A DNA stretch of 64,000 nt, taken from positions 1,313,321-1,377,320 of the forward strand of contig NZ_LFBV01000001.1 in the NCBI RefSeq assembly GCF_001905345.1, in the 5' to 3' direction. Source of the DNA: Streptomyces uncialis (GTDB lineage Bacteria > Actinomycetota > Actinomycetes > Streptomycetales > Streptomycetaceae). Shown here one piece after another: positions 7,871 through 15,965 of this stretch (its first letter is position 1; the number at the start of each line of letters is the position of its first letter). The notes under the pieces are model-generated. The model saw only the letters and a program-made list of their open reading frames with translations, made no database searches and was not told where the DNA came from. Position numbers and translations under genes: made by a program.

Positions 7871-9547
7871 TCAGATGCCCGCGGCGGCGGCCAGATCCCG
7901 CTTCAGGGCCGCCAGCAGGTCCAGGGCCTCGGTACGGGCCCGGGGCAGCTCCTCGCGGGCCCCGACGGGCACGACGGCCTCCAGATAGCACTTCAGCTTG
8001 GGCTCGGTGCCGCTCGGGCGGACGATGACCCGGGCGCCGTCCAGGAAGTACCGCAGACCGTCCGTGGGGGGCAGCTCACCGCTCCCCAGGGTCAGGTCCT
8101 CGGCCCGGGTCACGGGACGGCCCGCGAGCGCGGCGGGCGGGCGCTCACGCAGCGCGCGCATGGCGTCGGCGATCACCGACAGGTCCTCCACCCGTACCGA
8201 GAGCTGGTCGGTGGCGTGCAGCCCGTGCTCGACCGCGAGATCGTCCAGCAGGTCCAGGAGGGTACGGCCCTCCTCCTTCAGCTCCGACGCCAGCTCGGTG
8301 ATCAGCAGCGCGGCCGTGATGCCGTCCTTGTCGCGGACGCCCTCCGGGTCGACGCAGTAGCCCAGCGCCTCCTCGTAGCCGTACCGCAGACCGTCCACCC
8401 GGGCGATCCACTTGAAACCGGTCAGGGTCTCCTCGTACCCGAGCCCGGCCTTCGCGGCGATCCGGCCCAGCAGCGACGACGACACGATCGACTCCGCGAA
8501 CGTGCCGCTGACGCCCCGGCGGACCAGATGCGCGGCGAGCAGGGCGCCGACCTCGTCCCCGCGCAGCATCCGCCACCCGCCGTCCGGGTCGACGGCGTCC
8601 ACGACCGGTACGGCCACCGCGCAGCGGTCGGCGTCGGGGTCGTTGGCGACGATCAGGTCGGGGCGGGCGGCGCGGGCCGTCGCGAACGCGAGGTCCATCG
8701 CCCCGGGCTCCTCCGGGTTCGGGAACGCGACCGTCGGGAAGTCGGGGTCCGGCTCGGCCTGCTCGGTCACCAGCACCGGGGCGGGGAAGCCCGCGCGGGC
8801 GAACGCGGCGAGCAGCACATCCTTGCCCACCCCGTGCATCGCCGTGTAGACGGTGCGCGCGGTGCGCGGGGAGCCCGTCGAGAGGACGGCGTCGGTCCGG
8901 GCCAGGTACGCCTCGGTGACCTCCTCGCCGAGGGTGTCCCAGCCGCCGTCCGGACGGGGTACGTCCGCCAGCGCGCCGACCGCGGCGATCCGCTCGGCGA
9001 TCCCGCTGTCGGCCGGGGGCACGATCTGCGAGCCGTCACCCAGGTACACCTTGTAGCCGTTGTCCCGGGGCGGGTTGTGGCTCGCGGTGACCTCGACGCC
9101 CGCGACCGCGCCCAGATGGCGGATCGCGAACGCGAGAACGGGGGTGGGCAGCGGACGCGGCAGCAGCGCGGCCCGCAGACCCGCGCCGGTCAGCACGGCC
9201 GCCGTGTCCTGCGCGAACCGGGCCGACATGTGCCGGGCGTCGTAACCGATCACCACCAGGCCACCCGCGTGGCCCTCGTCCTTGAGGTACGCGGCGAGTC
9301 CCGCGGCGGCCCGTACGACCACCACGCGGTTCATCCGCATCGGGCCCGCGCCCAGCTCACCGCGGAGCCCGGCGGTGCCGAACTGGAGGGTGCCCGCGAA
9401 CCGGTCGGCCAGCTCGGCGGCGGCCTCCTTGTCGGCGGTGCCCGGGTGCAGCCGCTCCAGCAGGCGGGCCAGCTCGTCCCTGGTCCCGGGGTCGGGGTCC
9501 TCGGCCAGCCAGGCACGGGCGCGGGTGATCAGCTCGTCGTCCTGCAC
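7871..9547 (-). CDS. Phospho-sugar mutase (phosphoglucomutase/phosphomannomutase family)
   Basis: 558 residues with the four-domain alpha-D-phosphohexomutase layout. TASHNPPRDNGYKVY holds the phosphoserine at about residue 156; the metal-binding loop reads NDPDADRCAV; GFKWI and a C-terminal RPSGTEPKLKCY phosphate-binding loop follow. Lying between deoC and the nucleoside phosphorylase gene, it may act as a phosphopentomutase, converting (deoxy)ribose 1-phosphate to the 5-phosphate that DeoC cleaves; that specificity is inferred from context. GTG start with GAGAGG upstream. Together the genes would form the route from purine deoxynucleosides to central metabolism. Confidence 0.92.
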   Translation of the reverse strand: MQDDELITRARAWLAEDPDPGTRDELARLLERLHPGTADKEAAAELADRFAGTLQFGTAGLRGELGAGPMRMNRVVVVRAAAGLAAYLKDEGHAGGLVVIGYDARHMSARFAQDTAAVLTGAGLRAALLPRPLPTPVLAFAIRHLGAVAGVEVTASHNPPRDNGYKVYLGDGSQIVPPADSGIAERIAAVGALADVPRPDGGWDTLGEEVTEAYLARTDAVLSTGSPRTARTVYTAMHGVGKDVLLAAFARAGFPAPVLVTEQAEPDPDFPTVAFPNPEEPGAMDLAFATARAARPDLIVANDPDADRCAVAVPVVDAVDPDGGWRMLRGDEVGALLAAHLVRRGVSGTFAESIVSSSLLGRIAAKAGLGYEETLTGFKWIARVDGLRYGYEEALGYCVDPEGVRDKDGITAALLITELASELKEEGRTLLDLLDDLAVEHGLHATDQLSVRVEDLSVIADAMRALRERPPAALAGRPVTRAEDLTLGSGELPPTDGLRYFLDGARVIVRPSGTEPKLKCYLEAVVPVGAREELPRARTEALDLLAALKRDLAAAAGI

Positions 9548-9687
9548 GGTTCTGCCTCTCGGGTGGTGTCCGGGTGGGCGCGGTCTTCCCTCGCTCTACC
9601 CGGTGACGGGGCGCGCCCACCGGGAACGCGGACGCGTACGGCCGCCCGTGGCCGGGGTGTGGACCCGCCACGGGCGCGCGGGTGCCG

Positions 9688-10512
9688 TCAGATGCGGCCC
9701 AGCACCTGGGTGAGCAGGTCGCCCATGTGCGTGGCGGAGTCGCGGCCCGCCTGGAGGACCTCCTCGTGGTTGAGGGGTTCCCCGGTCATGCCGGCGGCGA
9801 GATTGGTGACCAGCGAGATCCCGAGCACCTCGGCGCCCGCCTCACGGGCGGCGATGGCCTCCAGCACGGTGGACATCCCGACCAGGTCGGCGCCGATCGT
9901 CCGGGCCATCCGGATCTCGGCGGGCGTCTCGTAGTGCGGGCCGGGGAACTGCGCGTAGACGCCCTCCTCAAGGGTGGGGTCGATCTCCTTGCACAGGGCG
10001 CGCAGCCGGGGCGAGTACAGATCGGTGAGGTCCACGAAGTTCGCGCCCACGATCGGCGAGGTCGCGGTGAGGTTCAGGTGGTCGCTGATGAGGACCGGCT
10101 GACCGGGGCGCATGCCTTCGCGCAGACCGCCGCAGCCGTTCGTCAGGACGATGGTCTTGCAGCCGGCCGCGACGGCCGTGCGCACGCCGTGCGCGACGGG
10201 TGCGACGCCCCGGCCCTCGTAGTAGTGCGTACGGCCCAGGAACACCAGCGCCCGCTTGTCGCCGATCCGGTACGAGCGGACGGTGCCGCCGTGGCCCTCG
10301 ACGGCGGGCGGCGGGAAGCCGGGCAGTTCCGTCACGGAGAACTCGTGCTCGGGCTCGCCGAGCGCGCGGGCGGCGGGGGCCCAGCCGGAGCCCATCACGA
10401 GGGCGACGTCGTGGGTCCCGGCGCCCGTCAGCTCACGGAGGCGGGACGCGGCGGCGTCGGCCGCGGCGTGGGGGTCGCCCTGGATGTCGTCCGGAAGAAG
10501 AGATTCGTTCAC
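9688..10512 (-). CDS. Purine nucleoside phosphorylase
   Basis: 274 residues, the trimeric (class I) purine nucleoside phosphorylase type. [13 protein letters not shown] is the phosphate-binding start, [10 protein letters not shown] the second phosphate/ribose loop, [10 protein letters not shown] the family signature, and [15 protein letters not shown] and SLVTNLAAG follow with the base-binding Asn. It phosphorolyses purine (deoxy)nucleosides. The start is a GTG that appears leaderless: TACGCT lies 7 nt upstream and there is no ribosome binding site. The gene is 140 bp upstream of the phospho-sugar mutase on the same strand. Confidence 0.94.
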   Translation of the reverse strand: MNESLLPDDIQGDPHAAADAAASRLRELTGAGTHDVALVMGSGWAPAARALGEPEHEFSVTELPGFPPPAVEGHGGTVRSYRIGDKRALVFLGRTHYYEGRGVAPVAHGVRTAVAAGCKTIVLTNGCGGLREGMRPGQPVLISDHLNLTATSPIVGANFVDLTDLYSPRLRALCKEIDPTLEEGVYAQFPGPHYETPAEIRMARTIGADLVGMSTVLEAIAAREAGAEVLGISLVTNLAAGMTGEPLNHEEVLQAGRDSATHMGDLLTQVLGRI

Positions 10513-10519
10513 GCGGATG

Positions 10520-10549
10520 AGCGTAGCCCTAATTCGCCTACGCGCGTAG
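10520..10549 (-). promoter_or_regulatory. Purine nucleoside phosphorylase promoter and operator
   Basis: The minus-strand -10 box TACGCT (10520-10525) lies 7 nt before the GTG start. The position 17 nt further up, where a -35 would be, falls inside the palindrome CTACGCGCGTAG (10538-10549). The 15-mer CTACGCGCGTAGATA is shared with the deoC promoter, in opposite orientation relative to the gene. Confidence 0.7.
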
Positions 10550-10616
10550 ATAGAGAGGGAACGGTTACGAGGATCGTTGCCTGGTCGTTTCCCTGGGTCT
10601 CAGATCCCGGACCAGC

Positions 10617-11485
10617 GGGTCGCCTTCGCTCGCGCTTCCGAGGTTTCCTGTGCTGGACGTACTTGTCCCCGCACAGGTCGTTCGGTGGCTCGCGCTTCTG
10701 AGGTCTGTCCGGCTGGGCGTACTTGTTCCTGTGCGGGTCGTTCGGGGGTGCGCAGTTCCCCGCGCCCCTGGATGCTGCCCTCTGGCGGTCGCTCTTCGGG
10801 TGCGGGCCGGTCCTCGTCTTTCGCGCAGTTCCCCGCGCCCCTGGATGCTGCCCCGGTCCGTTGTCCGTCGGGTGCGGGCCTGCCCTCGTCCTCGCGCAGT
10901 TCCCCGCGCCCCTAGGGTTCCGCACCTGGGCGTACCTGTTCCCGTGCAGGTCGGACGGGGGTGCGCAGTTCCTCGCGCCCCTCGGTGCTGCCCTCTTGCG
11001 GTCGCTCTTCGGGTGCGGGCCGGTCCTCGTCTTTGCGCAGTTCCCCGCGCCCCTTTGGGGGCGCCCACCTGGGGCTGTTCTCAGGCTGCGGGTGGGGTCA
11101 GGCTGCGCGCTGGCGTCAGCCCGGGGCGGGGTTGAACCATCCTCCTCGCGCAGTCGCGCTGCTGCGGGAGGGGGTGGGCGGGAATCTCTGCCCGCAGACT
11201 CCGATGCTCTTCAGTAGGGCCACAGGTACGTCGTACCGAGCGCGTTGGAGCGAGGACGGAGAATCCCGACCGGCACCGACCCGAAAGACGGCAGAACGCG
11301 CCCCAAAGGGGCGCGGGGAACTGCGCAGAACCACCGAGCGACGGCACAGGAACGAGTGCGCCCACCCGGACGGACCTGGGAAGCGCAAGCGAAGGCGACC
11401 CGCGGGGAACCGCGAAACCACCGAGCGACCGCACAGAAACAAGTGCGCAAGGCCGGACAGACCTGGGAAGCGCAAGCGAAGGCGG
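10617..11485. repeat. Composite intergenic repeat array 2
   Basis: Same modular structure as the array at 2.3-3.1 kb. It fills the whole gap from the nucleoside phosphorylase promoter to the stop codon of the gamma-glutamylcyclotransferase gene. Four GCGCAGTTCCCCGCGCCCC-type units point right on the left side; the inverse and the GCGCAAGCGAAGGCG module repeat on the right. Core at 11141-11315. No gene recognised inside. Confidence 0.88.
11141..11315 (-). repeat. Conserved core of the composite repeat, copy 2
   Basis: Begins on the minus strand with the hairpin CGCGCCCC-TTT-GGGGCGCG (11297-11315), about 170 bp past the stop of the upstream gamma-glutamylcyclotransferase gene. It carries the variant haplotype GCGTTGGAG where copies 1, 3, 4 and 7 have GTGTCGGAT (plus-strand reading). 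Same orientation as the upstream gene. Confidence 0.85.
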
Positions 11486-11923
11486 TCAGCAGGGGCGTTT
11501 GCGCAGCTCCATGACGTAGTCGTGGGGCGCCCCCGCGGACTCGGCCGCGTCGGCCAGCTCCCCGAGGTACCGCGCGGACGGCAGCCCGCCCTCGTACCCG
11601 TTGAGCACGTACACCCAGGCGGGCTCCTCCGCGTCGAGCGTATGGACCCGCACCCGCATCCGGCGGTAGATGTCCAGCCCGACCCCCTCCCACCGGTCCA
11701 TGGAGTCCTCGTCCATGGGCGCGATGTCATAGAGGGCCACGAACACCTGTGACCTGGGCGCCTCGACGATCGTCGAGAGCGCACCCTCCCAGCCCATGTG
11801 CTCCCCACCGAAGGTCAGCCGCCAGCCGTTCAGCCAGCCGGTGGCACGCAGCGGCGAGTGCGGAGCGCGGCGTGACATGAGCCGCGCGTCGAGATTGCCG
11901 GCGTACGCGGCGTAGAGCGACAT
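11486..11923 (-). CDS. Gamma-glutamylcyclotransferase-like protein
   Basis: 145 residues. The N-terminus (LYAAYAGNLDARLM) has the YxGSN-like loop of the gamma-glutamylcyclotransferase fold, with Asn in place of Ser, and VFVALYDIAPMDEDSMDRWEG matches the family's glutamate region. The likely reaction is release of 5-oxoproline from gamma-glutamyl compounds, but substrates of these bacterial paralogues are poorly defined. Start chosen at the ATG at 11923, just before the conserved fold; no convincing ribosome binding site is seen. Divergent from the lpdA-like gene. Confidence 0.8.
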   Translation of the reverse strand: MSLYAAYAGNLDARLMSRRAPHSPLRATGWLNGWRLTFGGEHMGWEGALSTIVEAPRSQVFVALYDIAPMDEDSMDRWEGVGLDIYRRMRVRVHTLDAEEPAWVYVLNGYEGGLPSARYLGELADAAESAGAPHDYVMELRKRPC

Positions 11924-12052
11924 GGAGTCGAGGGTACGGCAGCGGCGCCGTGTGCCCCTCCCGTACCGGAAGTACCCCTCTGAAGAGGGAGGTCGTGCCC
12001 CGGGACACGCGGTGGCCACCCCGGAGGCGCGCGGCTTGAAGCGTGCGGGACA

Positions 12053-13501
12053 ATGGGGTACGTGACTCGGATCGTGATCATCGGTGGAGGGCCCGGCGGC
12101 TACGAGGCGGCGTTGGTGGCCGCCCAGCTAGGCGCGGAGGTGACCGTCGTGGACTGCGACGGTCTGGGCGGAGCGTCGGTACTCACCGACTGTGTGCCGT
12201 CGAAGACGTTGATCGCGACGGCCGAGGTGATGACCACCTTCGACTCGTCGTACGAGGAACTGGGGATCATCGTCGCCGACGACACCCCCCACATCGACGC
12301 GCCCGCCCGCGTCGTCGGTGTGGACCTCGGGAAGGTCAACCGGCGGGTGAAACGGCTGGCGCTCGCCCAGTCGCACGACATCACCGCCTCCGTCACCCGC
12401 TCGGGCGCCCGCGTGGTGCGCGGCCGGGGCAGTCTGGAGGGGCAGCAGGCGGCGGACGGCAGCCGGACCGTGGTGGTCCGGGCGGCCGACGGCACGGAGG
12501 AGCGGCTGACCGCCGACGCCGTGCTGATCGCCACCGGCGGCCACCCGCGTGAGCTGGGCGACGCGCTGCCCGACGGCGAGCGCATCCTCAACTGGACCCA
12601 GGTCTACGACCTCACCGAGCTCCCCGAGGAACTCATCGTCGTCGGCTCCGGTGTCACCGGAGCCGAGTTCGCGGGCGCCTACCAGGCCCTCGGCTCCCGG
12701 GTCACCCTCGTCTCCAGCCGGGACCGGGTGCTGCCCGGTGAGGACCCGGACGCCGCGGCCGTCCTGGAGGACGTGTTCCGGCGCCGCGGCATGAACGTCA
12801 TGTCCCGCTGCCGCGCGGAGTCCGCGAAACGGGTGGGGGACCGGGTGGAGGTCGTCCTGTCCGACGGCCGGGTCATCAGCGGGACGCACTGCCTGATGGC
12901 GGTCGGCGCGATCCCGAACTCCAGCGGGATGGGCCTGGAGGAGGCGGGCGTCCGCGTCCGCGACTCCGGCCACATCTGGACCGACAGGGTCTCCCGTACG
13001 ACGGCCCCCGGGGTGTACGCCGCCGGTGACGTGACCGGCGTCTTCGCGCTGGCGTCCGTCGCGGCGATGCAGGGCCGCATCGCGATGTACCACTTCCTCG
13101 GTGACGCGGTCGCCCCGCTCAACCTGAAGACCGTCTCGTCGAACGTGTTCACCGACCCGGAGATCGCGACCGTCGGCTACAGCCAGGCCGACGTCGACTC
13201 CGGCAAGATCGACGCCCGCGTCGTCAAGCTGCCGCTGCTGCGCAACGCCCGCGCGAAGATGCAGGGCATCCGGGACGGCTTCGTCAAGATCTTCTGCCGT
13301 CCGGGCACGGGCATCGTGGTCGGGGGCGTCGTGGTCGCGCCGCGGGCCTCCGAGCTGATCCACCCCATCTCGCTCGCGGTCGACAACAACCTCACGGTCG
13401 AGCAGATCGCCAACGCGTTCACCGTGTACCCGTCGCTGTCGGGGTCCATCGCGGAGGTGGCACGGCAGTTGCAGACGCGGAAGGCCGCGGACGAGGCGTA
13501 G
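12053..13501 (+). CDS. LpdA-like NAD(P)H-quinone dehydrogenase (flavoprotein)
   Basis: 482 residues, pyridine nucleotide-disulfide reductase fold: FAD motif IIGGGPGGYEAA at the N-terminus, NAD motif VVGSGVTGAEFA in the middle, second FAD motif GVYAAGDVTG and a dimerisation domain. The redox-active disulfide motif (CxxxxC) of true dihydrolipoamide dehydrogenases is broken: the sequence reads GGASVLTDCVPSK with only one Cys. This matches the quinone-reducing LpdA group known from mycobacteria, so quinone reduction rather than lipoamide oxidation is expected. ATG 12053 or GTG 12062 could be the start. The C-terminus is followed by a clear hairpin. Confidence 0.9.
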   Translation: MGYVTRIVIIGGGPGGYEAALVAAQLGAEVTVVDCDGLGGASVLTDCVPSKTLIATAEVMTTFDSSYEELGIIVADDTPHIDAPARVVGVDLGKVNRRVKRLALAQSHDITASVTRSGARVVRGRGSLEGQQAADGSRTVVVRAADGTEERLTADAVLIATGGHPRELGDALPDGERILNWTQVYDLTELPEELIVVGSGVTGAEFAGAYQALGSRVTLVSSRDRVLPGEDPDAAAVLEDVFRRRGMNVMSRCRAESAKRVGDRVEVVLSDGRVISGTHCLMAVGAIPNSSGMGLEEAGVRVRDSGHIWTDRVSRTTAPGVYAAGDVTGVFALASVAAMQGRIAMYHFLGDAVAPLNLKTVSSNVFTDPEIATVGYSQADVDSGKIDARVVKLPLLRNARAKMQGIRDGFVKIFCRPGTGIVVGGVVVAPRASELIHPISLAVDNNLTVEQIANAFTVYPSLSGSIAEVARQLQTRKAADEA

Positions 13502-13540
13502 CCGCGGCGCCCCGGACCCGGTACGGTACGACCCTCCCGT

Positions 13541-13556
13541 GCCCCCTTCGGGGGGC
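13541..13556 (+). terminator. Hairpin after the lpdA-like gene
   Basis: GCCCCC-TTCG-GGGGGC, a 6-bp stem with a stable tetraloop, 40 bp after the stop codon. Confidence 0.65.
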
Positions 13557-13647
13557 TATACCACTCGGTGCGGTCCCGTGCGAACAACTTCTGCTATTCG
13601 GCGGAAACTGCTGAAAGCAGTCGGTCGTTGGGGTTACTGTCAGTTTC

Positions 13648-14607
13648 GTGTTCGCTGCAGAACGTCGTCAGTTGATCCTCGAAATGGTGCGCGCCAACGG
13701 AGCCGTGTCGCTCCGTGAGCTCGCCCGCGTCGTCCAGACCTCCGAAGTGACCGTACGGCGGGACGTGCGGGCGCTGGAGGCAGAAGGACTCCTCGACCGC
13801 CGGCACGGCGGTGCGGTATTGCCGGGCGGGTTCACGCGAGAATCCGGCTTTCCGCAGAAGTCTCATCTCGCGACCGCCGAGAAGACGGCCATCGCCGATC
13901 TCGCGGCGGGACTCGTCGAAGAAGGCGAGGCCATCGTGGTGGGGGCGGGTACCACCACCCAGGAACTCGCCCGCCGTCTCGCACGGGTCCCCGGCCTCAC
14001 CGTGGTCACCAACTCCCTCCTCGTGGCCCAGGCGCTGGCCCACGCCAACCGTGTCGAGGTCGTCATGACCGGCGGCACCCTGCGGGGTTCCAACTACGCC
14101 CTCGTGGGCAGCGGCGCCGAACAGTCCCTCCAGGGGCTGCGGGTGTCCCGTGCCTTCCTCTCCGGCAGCGGCCTGACCGCCGAACGCGGGCTGTCCACCT
14201 CCAACATGCTGTCGGCCAGTGTCGACCGGGCGCTGGTGCAGGCCGCGGCCGAGGTCGTCGTCCTCGCCGACCACACCAAGCTCGGCACCGACACGATGTT
14301 CCAGACGGTGCCGACCGATGTGATCACCCGGCTCGTCACCGACGATCCGCCACCCCACGACGACCGGGCCGCCACCGAACTCCAGGCCCTCGCCGATCAG
14401 GGCGTACAGATCACGGTCGCCGGTGGCCAGAGCGGCACAGTGGGCCCCGACCCGGTCCCGACGGGGCGCCAGCAGCGCCGGGACATGCCCCTGCCGGGGC
14501 CGCGCCGGGGCCCGCAACTGCGCAGTGCCGCCGCCTCGATGCTCGGGGAGAGCACGGCGGGGGAGCGGAGCGCGGCGGCGCGGGTCGCGGACATGCGGCG
14601 CCGCTGA
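13648..14607 (+). CDS. DeoR family transcriptional regulator with C-terminal extension
   Basis: 319 residues. The N-terminal DeoR winged helix (ILEMVRANGAVSLRELARVV, then TSEVTVRRDVRALEAEG) is followed by the sugar-isomerase-like sensor domain, with GAGTTTQELARRL and the MTGGTLR and DHTKLG motifs. These regulators bind phosphosugars. The family is usually about 250 residues; here some 60 extra residues rich in G, P, R and A follow. The GTG start lacks a strong ribosome binding site. Because it lies near deoC, the mutase and the nucleoside phosphorylase, it is a plausible ligand for the CTACGCGCGTAG palindrome; this is inference. Confidence 0.9.
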   Translation: MFAAERRQLILEMVRANGAVSLRELARVVQTSEVTVRRDVRALEAEGLLDRRHGGAVLPGGFTRESGFPQKSHLATAEKTAIADLAAGLVEEGEAIVVGAGTTTQELARRLARVPGLTVVTNSLLVAQALAHANRVEVVMTGGTLRGSNYALVGSGAEQSLQGLRVSRAFLSGSGLTAERGLSTSNMLSASVDRALVQAAAEVVVLADHTKLGTDTMFQTVPTDVITRLVTDDPPPHDDRAATELQALADQGVQITVAGGQSGTVGPDPVPTGRQQRRDMPLPGPRRGPQLRSAAASMLGESTAGERSAAARVADMRRR

Positions 14608-14619
14608 GCCGCCGCGGCG

Positions 14620-15207
14620 CTACGCGCGGATGCCGCGGAGCGTCAGGTTCAGCAGCCGGTCCGCCAGCCCGGGGTCGTCGGGGGTCTCCTCGGCGGCCAG
14701 CGCGATCGCGTTCGTGAGCTGCATCAGGTCCGAGACGGACACATCGGCGCGGACCGCGCCCGAGCGCTGGGCGCGGGTCAGCAGGGCGGTGCCCGCCTCG
14801 CGCATCGGGGTGCTGCACCGCGCCAGTGCGGAACTGTCGTCGTGGCACGCCGACATGAGCGCGTGCGACAGGCCCCGGTACTCGCTCGCGTGGGTGATGA
14901 TCGCGCGGAGCCAGTCGACCAGGGCGGTGCAGGACTGCGGGGCGTCGAGGAGGGCGCGGGAGCGGGACAGGAGGTCGCTCACGGCGTCCTCGAAGACCGC
15001 GCACATCACCGCGTGGCGGGTGGGGAAGTGGCGGTACAGGGTGCCGATCCCGACGCCCGCGCGGCGGGCCACGTCCTCCAGGGACGCGTCCGTGCCGTGG
15101 TCCGCGAAGACCTCGCGGGCTGCCGCGAGCAGGCGTTCGCGGTTGCGGCGGGCGTCCGACCTCATCGGCCGGGGGCGGGCCGGGGGCTGCGAGGTGCTGC
15201 CACTCAT
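14620..15207 (-). CDS. TetR family transcriptional regulator
   Basis: 195 residues. The TetR HTH is complete (LLAAAREVFADHG, SLEDVARRAGVGIGTLYRHF), followed by a helical ligand domain of the type found in many actinobacterial repressors with an SbtR-like C-terminus. GGAGGAA lies 8 nt upstream of the ATG. It is convergent with the DeoR gene (12 bp between stops). No obvious divergent target is next to it, so regulated genes are unknown. Confidence 0.92.
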   Translation of the reverse strand: MSGSTSQPPARPRPMRSDARRNRERLLAAAREVFADHGTDASLEDVARRAGVGIGTLYRHFPTRHAVMCAVFEDAVSDLLSRSRALLDAPQSCTALVDWLRAIITHASEYRGLSHALMSACHDDSSALARCSTPMREAGTALLTRAQRSGAVRADVSVSDLMQLTNAIALAAEETPDDPGLADRLLNLTLRGIRA

Positions 15208-15249
15208 CCCGGTTCCTCCGTCCTCACGTCCACCAGGGTCCCCCCAGCA

Positions 15250-15905
15250 TGTCACCTTCGTTCGCGCTTCCGAGGTCCGTCCGGCGGGACGTACTTGTCC
15301 CCGTGCGGGTCGTTCGTGGGTGCGCAGTTCCCCCGCAGGTCGCCTTCGCTTGCGCTTCTGAGGTCTGTCCGGCTCGGCGTACTTGTCCCTGTGCGGGCCG
15401 TTCGTGGGTGCGCAGTTCCCCGCGCCCCTGGATGCTGCCCCATTGCGGTCGTTCCTCGGGTGCGGGTCCGCCCTCGTCTTTTGCGCAGTTCCCCGCGCCC
15501 CTGAGGTGCTGCCTTCTTGCGGTCGCTGTTCGGGTGCGGGCCGGTTCTCGTCTTTTGCGCAGTTCCCCGCGCCCCTTTGGGGGCGCCCTCCTGGGGCTGC
15601 CGTCTGCCTGCGGGCCGGCATCAGCCCGGGGCGGGGTTGAACCATCCTCCTCGCGGACTCGCCCCGCTACGGGAGGGGGTGGGCGGGAATCTCTGCTCGC
15701 AGACTCCGATGCTCTTCAGCCGGGTAAGGAAACGTCGTACCGAGCGTGTCGGATCGAGGACGGAGAATCCCGACCGGCACCGACCCGAAGAACAAGCCGG
15801 TTGCGCCCCAAAGGGGCGCGGGGAACTGCGCGAAAACGACGAACGACGGCACAGGAACGAAGTACGGCCAGCCGGACAGACCTAGGAAGCGCAAGCGAAG
15901 GCGAC
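15250..15905. repeat. Composite intergenic repeat array 3
   Basis: Fills the gap between the TetR gene and the terminator of accA2. Module content is as in the other arrays, with the core at 15646-15819 and only one full unit (AGGGGCGCGGGGAACTGCGC) plus one GCGCAAGCGAAGGCGACC module on the right. No gene recognised. Confidence 0.87.
15646..15819 (-). repeat. Conserved core of the composite repeat, copy 3
   Basis: Hairpin GCGCCCC-TTT-GGGGCGC at 15803-15819, about 145 bp past the accA2 stop. Haplotype GTGTCGGAT. Same orientation as accA2. Confidence 0.85.
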
Positions 15906-15939
15906 CTGCGGGGGGCGCGACCAAAAACGCCCCCCGCAG
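15906..15939 (-). terminator. accA2 terminator
   Basis: A 12-bp perfect inverted repeat, CTGCGGGGGGCG (15906-15917) and CGCCCCCCGCAG (15928-15939), with a 10-nt loop, 27 bp after the accA2 stop codon on the minus strand. Confidence 0.8.
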
Positions 15940-15965
15940 ACGAGACCCCGCACCCCCGGAGGGGG

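Noticed and set aside
15250..15905. Protein-coding genes inside the repeat arrays (several overlapping open frames of 100-300 codons)
   Set aside because: The same sequence is open in several frames on both strands, starts lack ribosome binding sites, and the translated products are the same repeat in different phases.
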